Part shown: in pieces, positions 36,406 through 44,324 of the stretch
Layout: every line of letters begins with the position of its first letter
Numbering within the stretch: position 1 is the first letter of the stretch
Source: Planctomycetaceae bacterium
GTDB taxonomy: Bacteria; Planctomycetota; Planctomycetia; Pirellulales; UBA1268
NCBI GenBank assembly: GCA_947453375.1
Contig: CANGGT010000007.1
Span: forward strand, 1 to 47,779
DNA: 47,779 nucleotides
Direction: 5' to 3'
Notes under the pieces: model-generated
What the model was told of the DNA's origin: nothing
Databases searched by the model: none
Seen by the model: only the letters and a program-made list of their open reading frames with translations
Program-made: the position numbers and the translations under genes

Positions 36406-38184
36406 GTGCGTGCGGAGTTTTTGTTCGTGAACGAACCCTATCGATCGCCATTCCGTCGCGCCGCGCGACACCTGCGGACGTTGATCTCGCCTCCTGCCGT
36501 CTTGCGGCCGACGGACGTGCGGGATCGTGTGTCGATGACGATCGCTTGTCGCGATGCCGAGGCGATCCCGAAGGCCGAGCACGCCGGCCGGATCGTCACC
36601 CGCGACGGCCTGCGACTTCAGGTGATGCACGACGGCACGCTCGTCCGGGCAGGGGGCTGTCACGGGCCCTGGATGGAGCAGATCATCCGTGAGCTTCGCG
36701 GCCACCTCGAACCGCAGGCGGAACTGGTGTTTCATCATCTTCTCCGCCACTGTCGCCACGGGACGACGTTCGTCGATCTGGGGGCCAAGTGGGCCCGCTA
36801 TACCAATTGGTATCTCGGTGCCGTGCCGGGGAGTACGGCGGTCTGTGTCGAGCCCGATGCCGGTGCGATGAAGTGTGGTGAGGAGAATCTTTCCTTCAAC
36901 GGCCGCAGCGCGATCTGGGTGAATGCCTCCGTCAGCGGAACGGCATCGACGGTGGCCGCCGTCGCGCGAGTCCCCGGCCTTCCCTGCCACACCCTCGACA
37001 GTCTTCTCGACCTTGTCGGCGCGAGGCCCATCGAGATCCTCCGTCTCGATGTCGAGGGGGGCGAATATCCGTTTCTCACCACATTCGGGCGGGCCGTGGC
37101 CGCAGGATTACTGCGGTTTGTTGTCGTGGCAACGCACCATGTGTCGATCAGCGGTTCGGGGACGACGCACGGTGATTGCCTGCGGTTGCTGGCCTCACTC
37201 GGGGCGACGATCCTTGCGGAGCACACGGTCGAGGAGTCGTTCAGCGGCGACGGTCTCGTTGTCGCCAGTTTCTTCCCGTCCGATGCCGCGCTGCCGATGC
37301 CCGCCGTCAGCCTCAACAACGCCGCGGGCTCGCTCTACGGCCGACCTCCGGCCGTGGGGGGAGCCGTGCGATTGGTCGACACAGAGAACGGACCGATGCT
37401 CGTCCGGTCAGACGATTCGGTGATCGGATATTCGCTCCTGCAGCGTGGCACCTTCGAGGAGGGGCGGGTCTCGGAGGTCGTACGCTTTCTGCGGGAGCGG
37501 CATCGCTTCAATCCCGGCCTGTTCGTCGATGTCGGTGCGAACATCGGCACCCACATCGTCCATGCCTTGCGGAGCGGGCTTTTTGCCCGAGGGGTGGGCA
37601 TCGAGATGGATGCCGACAACTTTCGCCTTCTCCGGAGCAATCTGTCGCTCAACGTCGAGGCAGGGAGCTGGCAGTTGTTCGATGTCGCCCTCTCTGACCG
37701 CGTCGGTCTGGCCACCGCGTCCCTTGACCCGGCCAATCACGGCGACCATCGCGTGGTCGTCGAAGGGGTGGAGTGCCGGGGGCTCTACGGTGAGAAGGAT
37801 CGGCGTCGAGCCGAGATCGCCGTCACGACCCTCGATCGCCTGGAGTCCGAGGCCGGCTTCATCGCCGATGAGCGGACACTCGTGTGGATCGACACGCAAG
37901 GGCACGAAGGGCACGTGGTGGACGGTGCCCGGGGAATCCTTGCCCGCGAACGCCCCCCGGTTGTCGTCTGTGAGTTCTGGCCCTATGGCATCGAGCAGGC
38001 CGGTGGCCGGGAACAGTTGTTCCGGTTTCTCCGCCGCTGCCGGAGCATTCGCGACATCGGCAGCGTTGGCTGGCAAACGGGAGCAGTGGCGACGGTGGAA
38101 TCGCTCGAGACACTCTACGACCGGTTGCTCGCCGAAAGCACTCCGGATCAATCGCCGCACACGGAGTTGCTCTGCATTCCGTGA
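36406..38184 (+). CDS. Tandem FkbM family methyltransferase (two FkbM-like domains)
   Basis: First unit 'FVDLGAKWARYTNWYLGAVPGSTAVCVEPD...EILRLDVEGGEYPFL'; second unit 'FVDVGANIGTHIVHAL...GVGIEMDADNFRLLRSNLSLN...VWIDTQGHEGHVV'. Confidence 0.87.
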   Translation: MRAEFLFVNEPYRSPFRRAARHLRTLISPPAVLRPTDVRDRVSMTIACRDAEAIPKAEHAGRIVTRDGLRLQVMHDGTLVRAGGCHGPWMEQIIRELRGHLEPQAELVFHHLLRHCRHGTTFVDLGAKWARYTNWYLGAVPGSTAVCVEPDAGAMKCGEENLSFNGRSAIWVNASVSGTASTVAAVARVPGLPCHTLDSLLDLVGARPIEILRLDVEGGEYPFLTTFGRAVAAGLLRFVVVATHHVSISGSGTTHGDCLRLLASLGATILAEHTVEESFSGDGLVVASFFPSDAALPMPAVSLNNAAGSLYGRPPAVGGAVRLVDTENGPMLVRSDDSVIGYSLLQRGTFEEGRVSEVVRFLRERHRFNPGLFVDVGANIGTHIVHALRSGLFARGVGIEMDADNFRLLRSNLSLNVEAGSWQLFDVALSDRVGLATASLDPANHGDHRVVVEGVECRGLYGEKDRRRAEIAVTTLDRLESEAGFIADERTLVWIDTQGHEGHVVDGARGILARERPPVVVCEFWPYGIEQAGGREQLFRFLRRCRSIRDIGSVGWQTGAVATVESLETLYDRLLAESTPDQSPHTELLCIP

Positions 38185-38266
38185 AGACTTTCCCGGGCGC
38201 GTTGGCAAGCCTTTCGGGTGAGGGACATGGCCCGAAGGCCGAGACCTGCCCTCCCGGTGCCCGCCG

Positions 38267-39421
38267 TCATTCCCCGTCGGTCATTTTCAGCCGGACGGTG
38301 CGACCGACGAGGTGGTGGCTCGGCGCCTCGACGGTCATGCCCCAACTCGGGCTGTAGCCGTAGAGGAGCGTGGCGTCGATGGTGTCGGCTGTGGCGCTGT
38401 TGACGACGAGGGACGGGTGCATCGTGCACTCCCGTCCGGTGCAGGGCACGCCGATCCCCTTCACGATCCTCGTCGGCTCGCTCCAGGCGATCCCCTCGCG
38501 CGAACAGGCCACCCAGATCCCCCCCTGTGGGTCGGAATCGGGCGCGGTGTCGCCATGGATGACGCCGGTGAACACCATCACGTAGCGGCGGCATTCGGGC
38601 ACCCACACGACGCTCGCATCCATCGCCGCCCCCTTCCGCTCCCGGAAGGAGATGACGGGCGTGCCGCGGCCGCCGATTCCCGGTTCGTTGAAGTCAGTGT
38701 CTCGCCACTTCCACCAGCTCCCCGCCTCGCCCCCCGAGGCCGCCGGCGCCCGCGCCATCCCGATCTCGGAGCCGCGTCCCGGAGCAGGGGAGTAGACGGT
38801 GAACCAGGCGAGGAGATATTTCCCCCCCGGGGTCACCGTGACCGAGGCGGTGCCGATCCCCTGCGGATGTTTGGAGGACGTATCCTTGGCGTCGGGGCCA
38901 GTGATCACCGGCCCCTGCTTTGTGAACACCTTCCCGTCGGCGGGGCAGGTCGCCAGGCAGACGCTCGCGAGAAAATTGTTGATGCCGTTGAGCCCGAGCT
39001 TCTCGTAGCCCTCCCAATCCTCGGCGTGGTAGAAGGCGCGGATCGTGCCATCTTTCGGATCGGTGATCACGGCACTGACACCGGCGTAGCCGTTGTCGGG
39101 GCCGCCGGGGGACGGGGCGATCACCTCGGCGACCGGCTTGGCGGTGGCGAGGGAGCTTCCCTGCATGAGCCGGGTCGACACGCCGGCGACGAGGAGGAAC
39201 GACAACGGCTTGCGGGAGAGAAACGTGATCCCCTCGTCGGGGAAGCCGACAAGCCCGTGCTGCCCCGACGGAATGATCACCTTCTGCGGGCCGGTCCGTT
39301 CGATCGTGACCCCGATCCCCTCCGCCATGCGCGGCGCGGCGGGGGTTTCAGGCTGGGCCCGCAGGGGAGGGGCAACGATCGCCGTCAGGAGGAGCAACAG
39401 GACGATCGATCGGCAGCACAT
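38267..39421 (-). CDS. Secreted protein, probable beta-propeller (sialidase/GH43-like) fold
   Basis: Signal peptide MCCRSIVLLLLLTAIVAPPLRAQ; 'GIWVACSREGIAWSEPTRIVKG', 'PDNGYAGVSAVITDPKDGTIRAFYHAED' resemble propeller-type glycosidase repeats; family uncertain. Confidence 0.6.
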   Translation of the reverse strand: MCCRSIVLLLLLTAIVAPPLRAQPETPAAPRMAEGIGVTIERTGPQKVIIPSGQHGLVGFPDEGITFLSRKPLSFLLVAGVSTRLMQGSSLATAKPVAEVIAPSPGGPDNGYAGVSAVITDPKDGTIRAFYHAEDWEGYEKLGLNGINNFLASVCLATCPADGKVFTKQGPVITGPDAKDTSSKHPQGIGTASVTVTPGGKYLLAWFTVYSPAPGRGSEIGMARAPAASGGEAGSWWKWRDTDFNEPGIGGRGTPVISFRERKGAAMDASVVWVPECRRYVMVFTGVIHGDTAPDSDPQGGIWVACSREGIAWSEPTRIVKGIGVPCTGRECTMHPSLVVNSATADTIDATLLYGYSPSWGMTVEAPSHHLVGRTVRLKMTDGE

Positions 39422-39501
39422 CGGGTACGCTCCGTCATGGAATTGAAGCAGCTTCCGCGGGATTTTCCCCGTCGTGGGCAGGGTCCGCCTCGCGCCGGGG
39501 C

Positions 39502-39804
39502 TCACGGCTCCTGATCAGCGGAGATTTGGCTCGGCCCGCTCCCCACCGTCTTCTCGTACTTCCCGTCGCCACTCTTCACGTATTTCGTGAACCCGAGACG
39601 GTCGAGATTTCTGTCGGAGAGGAGCTTGGGGTTGCCGATGTCTGTGCTCTTGCCACCGATCGCGAAGCCGGTGATGACGCGACGGACCGGCTCCCCCGTC
39701 TCCGGGTGCTGTTGGAGCGCCGGCTCCGACATCGACTGGAGCAGTTCGAACCGGTCGCCGCCGGTGCCGTCCGGCTTGACGATTTCGTAGACGTACGTGG
39801 GCAT
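39502..39804 (-). CDS. FmdB-like small protein lacking zinc-ribbon cysteines
   Basis: MPTYVYEI...GDRFELLQSMSEPALQQHPETGEPVRRVITGFAIGGKS follows the FmdB layout MPTYEY...FE..QS..dpPL..CPeCGg.vrR.I but contains no Cys. Confidence 0.7.
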   Translation of the reverse strand: MPTYVYEIVKPDGTGGDRFELLQSMSEPALQQHPETGEPVRRVITGFAIGGKSTDIGNPKLLSDRNLDRLGFTKYVKSGDGKYEKTVGSGPSQISADQEP

Positions 39805-39975
39805 GGTGGAATGGGGCAGGGGAGGCTCTCGGACCGGGAAAGTCGACGACTCCCCGAGTCTATCCCGCCGTTCGAGCGGCGTGGGGCCCTGGGGGATCGA
39901 GCCCGGCAGAGGAAGGGCTGTGTCCGGTCGGTATCATGGCCGCCGGGTCGAATCGTTGCTTTCCTCGTCGCTCCC

Positions 39976-40878
39976 ATGCCTGCTCCTCCCTTCCCGCCGC
40001 TCCCTCGCTGCGCCCGGCTTGATGCCGTGAGCCGGGGGCTCGTGCTCGTCGGCGTGCTTGCGTCGATCGGTTTTTCGCGGGCTCGGGCCGCCGAGCCGCC
40101 CGAGCGGATCATCGATGGCCTCCAGGCGATCTATACGTTCGAGGCGCTCGTGAACGGGGTGATCCCCGATCGGGCCGGTGTCGGCGAGGGAATCGATCTG
40201 CGGATCGACAAGCCGCAGGGGGTCCGATTCCAGGCCGGCCGGATGGGGCTCGATGCCCCGGTCGTGATCGCCTCCGACGGCCCGGCCATTCGCCTCACGC
40301 AAGCCCTTCGCCAGGCGCAGCAATTCACCCTCGAAGTCTGGATCACCCCTGCCGATGCGGAGCAGACCGGCCCGGCCCGGATCGTCAGTCTCTCGCTCGA
40401 CAGGAGCAAGCGCAGTCTCTCGCTCGTCCAGGAGAAGGGGCGCTACGAACTCCGCCTGCGAACGAGCACGACCAGCGATAATGGCACCCCCGCCACGCCC
40501 ACCCCGGACGGCACCGCCATCCATCGGCAGACGCACCTCGTCGCCACGCGTACCCCCGATGGCGTCGTCCGCCTCTTCCTCGACGGCCAGGAAGTGGCCA
40601 CCAACACTGTCGCCGGCGACATGAACCGCTGGCCCGACGACTGCCGGTTCGTCGTCGGGAACGAAGTCAGTGGCGACCGCCCCTGGCAGGGTGAGATCGC
40701 GCTGGTCGCCCTCTATTCAAAAGCCCTCGGCGCCGACGAGATCGCGCGGAACTTCGCTGCCGGCCCGCCTCAGATCGAAGAGGCGGCGTTGCTCCCGCCG
40801 GCTCATCCGGCGCAAGTCGACTTCGTCGGCGATCTCACCCCCTTCCTTCCGGGCCGATGCTGCGGAGCAGGCGGCTAA
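39976..40878 (+). CDS. Secreted LamG/concanavalin A-like lectin domain protein
   Basis: 'GLQAIYTFEALVNGVIPDRAGVG...QFTLEVWITPADAEQTGPARIVSLS...RLFLDGQEVATNTVAGDMNRWPDDCRFVVGNEVSGDRPWQGEIALVALYSKAL'. Confidence 0.85.
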   Translation: MPAPPFPPLPRCARLDAVSRGLVLVGVLASIGFSRARAAEPPERIIDGLQAIYTFEALVNGVIPDRAGVGEGIDLRIDKPQGVRFQAGRMGLDAPVVIASDGPAIRLTQALRQAQQFTLEVWITPADAEQTGPARIVSLSLDRSKRSLSLVQEKGRYELRLRTSTTSDNGTPATPTPDGTAIHRQTHLVATRTPDGVVRLFLDGQEVATNTVAGDMNRWPDDCRFVVGNEVSGDRPWQGEIALVALYSKALGADEIARNFAAGPPQIEEAALLPPAHPAQVDFVGDLTPFLPGRCCGAGG

Positions 40879-40942
40879 CACGGGTCTTCGTGGGGGGCTG
40901 ACAGTCGCGCTCGGGAAGTGGAATCCAAACAGGAGAAGAGCC

Positions 40943-42454
40943 ATGGCTTGCCGTCGTGCGAGTGTCGGTGGGATGAAGCGGATGGTGCCGTCGTTGATCG
41001 CGTCGGCCCTGGCCTGGGTGTGCTTCCCCCTTCCTGCTCTGCCTGCCGCCGAGGGGCCGCTCCGCGCCGGTGTCGCCATTGCCGACATCACGCCTGCCGG
41101 GCCCTACCCGATGAGCGGCTACTACTTCGAGCGGCTCTCCACCGGCACGAAGGATCCGCTCCACGCCAAGGCGCTGGTTCTCCGGCAGGGGGACACCGCG
41201 GCGGCGATCGTCTGCTGCGACCTGATCGTCATCGCCTCCGATCTCACCGACGTCGTCCGCGAGGCAGTCGAGCGTGAGACGGGGATTCCGGGTGCGAACG
41301 TCTGTCTCGCCGCCACCCACACCCACACCGGCCCCGACTACACGAAGGAACTCTTCCAGTTCGTCACCGGGCGCAAGCCGACCGGCGCGGCCGCCGAACG
41401 GGAGCCCTACATCCCCCGGCTCGTTGACGGCATCGTGTCGGCCGTGAAGCGGGCCGACGCAGCGGCGAACGAGGTGGTCGCCACGGCTGGGAATGCGGTT
41501 CAAGAGACGCCGATCTCCTTCAACCGCCGCTTCCTCATGAGGGACGGCTCGGTGCGTACCTGGGCCAAGGTCGATACCCCGGGGGCGATCCGACCAGCCG
41601 GTCCGATCGACCCTGAGGTGGGGATCGTGCGGTTCGACGGCCCCGACGGCAGGGCCCGGGCAGTCCTCTCATCATTCGCCCTCCATCTCGACACCGTCGG
41701 CGGCACCGAGTGGAGTGCCGACTTTCCGTTCTTCGTGGAGCGTGAGGTGCGAGACGCCCTCGGCGGTCAAGTGGTCTCGCTCTTCGGCAACGGCTGCTGC
41801 GGCAACATCAACCATGTCGATCCGACGAAATCCCAGGCGAACAAGACCGACGTGATCGGTTCCTCGCTCGGCCGCACGCTCGTCGCCGGCCTGCCTGGGC
41901 TCGCCCCGCTTGCCACGCATCGCCTCCAGGTGCACACGACGACGGTCGCCGTGCCGCTCCTCAATGCCACCTCGGAGCAGGTCGCTGCTGCGAAGAAGCT
42001 CCTCGGGGAGATCAAGGCGGGGGCGAAGCCCGAGTTCCTCGCCCATGTCGATGCCTACCGCCGGTTGATCATCGACAACCTCCGCCACGACGTCGATCAG
42101 GACGAGGCGCTCGAGTGGCTTGGCTGGGGGCTTTCGAAGAAGCTCGCCGGCTCCGGTGACTCGATGCCGCTCGGCGTGCAGGTGATCACGATCGGCCGCG
42201 ACGTGGCCGTGGTGGCCTTCCCCGGCGAGTCGTTCGTGGAGCATGGTCTGGCGATCAAGAACGCGAGCCCCTTCCGCACGACGCTCGTCGTCGAACTCGC
42301 CAACCATGGCGAGACGATCTACGTCCCGACGCGCGCCGCGGCAGTCGGCGGCGGCTACGAGACGACGAACACGACCGTCGCCCCCGGCGCCGGCGAGCTC
42401 ATGGTCGAGGCGTGTGTCCGGCTTCTCCAAGAGGCGTCCGCGGCGCTGCCCTGA
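40943..42454 (+). CDS. Neutral/alkaline non-lysosomal ceramidase-like secreted protein
   Basis: 'LRAGVAIADITPAGPYPMSGYYFERLSTGTKDPLHAKALVL...NVCLAATHTHTGPDYTKELF...GNGCCGNINHVDP'. Confidence 0.88.
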   Translation: MACRRASVGGMKRMVPSLIASALAWVCFPLPALPAAEGPLRAGVAIADITPAGPYPMSGYYFERLSTGTKDPLHAKALVLRQGDTAAAIVCCDLIVIASDLTDVVREAVERETGIPGANVCLAATHTHTGPDYTKELFQFVTGRKPTGAAAEREPYIPRLVDGIVSAVKRADAAANEVVATAGNAVQETPISFNRRFLMRDGSVRTWAKVDTPGAIRPAGPIDPEVGIVRFDGPDGRARAVLSSFALHLDTVGGTEWSADFPFFVEREVRDALGGQVVSLFGNGCCGNINHVDPTKSQANKTDVIGSSLGRTLVAGLPGLAPLATHRLQVHTTTVAVPLLNATSEQVAAAKKLLGEIKAGAKPEFLAHVDAYRRLIIDNLRHDVDQDEALEWLGWGLSKKLAGSGDSMPLGVQVITIGRDVAVVAFPGESFVEHGLAIKNASPFRTTLVVELANHGETIYVPTRAAAVGGGYETTNTTVAPGAGELMVEACVRLLQEASAALP

Positions 42455-42623
42455 GGCCCGGAAGCGGCCCCCGAGCGAGTTCGGAGCGGCGACGAGGCAA
42501 GCTGGGGAAATGGCGGGCGTCACGGGGACGGGGTGAAAAGTTGACAGTTCCGAAGGGGGCTTTCCATACCTGCACTCCTGCTGGTGATGGTTCTGCCGTT
42601 GATCCCCCCTCGAGGAGATTCCC

Positions 42624-43082
42624 ATGCGTGCAACGCGCATCCACTGGTTTCATCGGTCGCTCGTCGTCTTGTCGCTCGGTGTCTCCGTCGGGCTCGGCGC
42701 CGCGGGAGCCGTGGCCCGGGCGAAGGATCCCTCGATCGCGACCGATTCCGGGGCCAGCCTGTCGGCGACCGAAGCCGCGGTCGTGGCCCGCACGAATGAC
42801 GCCCGCGCCAAGCGGGGCCTCGGCCCCCTCGCCGCCGATGCCTCGCTCATGAACGGAGCGCGCCGCCAGGCCTCCTGGATGGCCCGCAACCGCAACCTCT
42901 CCCATGGTCAGGGGGTGACGGAGAACATCGCCATGGGGCAGTCGTCGGCCTCGGAGGCCGTGGCCGATTGGATGCGTTCCGACGGCCACCGGGCGAACAT
43001 CCTCGGTTCCCACAGCCGGATCGGCGTGGCGATGGCACGCGCGGCCGACGGGACGGTCTACTGGTGCCAGCAGTTCCGTTGA
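42624..43082 (+). CDS. CAP (SCP/PR1-like) domain protein, secreted
   Basis: 'ARTNDARAKRGLGPLAADASLMNGARRQASWMARNRNLSHGQGVTENIAMGQSSASEAVADWMRSDGHRANILGSHSRIGVAMA'. Confidence 0.93.
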   Translation: MRATRIHWFHRSLVVLSLGVSVGLGAAGAVARAKDPSIATDSGASLSATEAAVVARTNDARAKRGLGPLAADASLMNGARRQASWMARNRNLSHGQGVTENIAMGQSSASEAVADWMRSDGHRANILGSHSRIGVAMARAADGTVYWCQQFR

Positions 43083-43118
43083 GGGTGATTCCGCCGAACG
43101 CCGGGGTGTCGTTTCCGC

Positions 43119-44324
43119 ATGACCACTTTCCTCCATTCCGCCGATTGGCAACTCGGCAAGCCGTTCGCGCGGATCGCCGACGAGGAGCAGCGCGGCCGTG
43201 TGCAGCGCGAGCGACTCGAGGCGGTCCGCCGGATCGGCGAAATCGCCCGCGAGCGGAAGGCGGCGTTCGTCGTCGTCGCCGGTGATCTCTTCGATTCGGC
43301 GACACCGAAGGATGCGACGATCTCGCATGCCCTCGCCGCCATCGGCAGCATCGGCGTGCCGGTCTATGCGATCCCCGGCAACCACGACCACGGTGGCCCC
43401 GACAGCCTCTGGGAGCGTCCCTTCTTCCGCCGCCAGCGGGAGGCGGTGGCACCGAACTTCCACATCCTCCTCGAGCGGCAGCCGGTCGAGCGCGACGATT
43501 GCATCCTCCTTCCTTGTCCGCTCTTGCGCAGGCACGAGCCCGACGACCCGACCACCTGGCTGCGGCGCTTCGAGGCGGGGAGCGGCGACGGGCGGCCGCG
43601 GATCGTCGTCGCCCATGGCAGCACTCGTTCCTTCGGCGGGGCGGCGCTCGGCAACAGCGTCGATGGCGAGGAGACGGGGCAGGCCAATGCCATCGATCTC
43701 GGTCGGCTTCCCCTCGACCAGCTCGACTACATCGCCCTTGGCGACTGGCACGGTTTTCTCAAGGTGGGGGAGAAGGCCTGGTATTCGGGGGCCCATGAGA
43801 TCGACCGCTTCCCGAAGGCCGACCAGCGCCCCGGCCATGTCGCCGCGGTGACCGTGGCGCGGGGGGGAACGCCGGGCGTCGAGGCGCTGCCGACGGGACG
43901 ACTCCGCTGGCTGCGGCACGAGGTGGTGCTCGGTGACGACGGCCCCGACGTGCTGAATCGGATCCTCCGCGAGGCGACCGGCAGTCGGTATGACGACTGC
44001 CTCGTGGAGCTCGTCCTCTCCGGGGCCGTGTCGCTCGCCGATCGCAGCCGACTCGACACGCTCCTCGACGACTGGCGCGCGGGGCTCATCCGCCTCGATC
44101 TCGACGACGCCGTGCAGCTTGCCCCCTCGGAGGCGGAGATGCGGGCCCTGACGGATCGAACCGATCCGATCATTTCCCGGGTCGCCGCCGAACTCGTCGC
44201 CCGCAACGATGCCGGCGGCGAGGGGGCGGCGGTGGCGTTGGCGGCGCTGCGGATCCTCCACGGGCTCTGTCGCGACGTCGGTGACGGTGGCGCCGTCGGG
44301 CCTACCTTGGGAGCAGCGCCATGA
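43119..44324 (+). CDS. SbcD/YhaO-like DNA repair metallophosphoesterase
   Basis: 'FLHSADWQLGKPF...VVVAGDLFDSATP...VYAIPGNHDHGG'; ATGA-coupled to the SbcC-like gene. Confidence 0.9.
   Translation: MTTFLHSADWQLGKPFARIADEEQRGRVQRERLEAVRRIGEIARERKAAFVVVAGDLFDSATPKDATISHALAAIGSIGVPVYAIPGNHDHGGPDSLWERPFFRRQREAVAPNFHILLERQPVERDDCILLPCPLLRRHEPDDPTTWLRRFEAGSGDGRPRIVVAHGSTRSFGGAALGNSVDGEETGQANAIDLGRLPLDQLDYIALGDWHGFLKVGEKAWYSGAHEIDRFPKADQRPGHVAAVTVARGGTPGVEALPTGRLRWLRHEVVLGDDGPDVLNRILREATGSRYDDCLVELVLSGAVSLADRSRLDTLLDDWRAGLIRLDLDDAVQLAPSEAEMRALTDRTDPIISRVAAELVARNDAGGEGAAVALAALRILHGLCRDVGDGGAVGPTLGAAP

Noticed and set aside
35143-36990. 615-aa minus-strand ORF
   Set aside because: Antisense to the radical SAM and FkbM genes, which carry clear motifs.
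38209-38239. GCCTTTCGGG...CCCGAAGGC hairpin between convergent genes as terminator
   Set aside because: Has a one-base bulge and no T tract; could form by chance in GC-rich DNA.
38312-39514. 400-aa plus-strand ORF
   Set aside because: Antisense to the secreted propeller-like gene; no recognisable domain and no signal peptide.
42541-42571. TTGACA box as promoter for the CAP-domain gene
   Set aside because: Good -35-like hexamer but no acceptable -10 at 16-18 bp; left unannotated.
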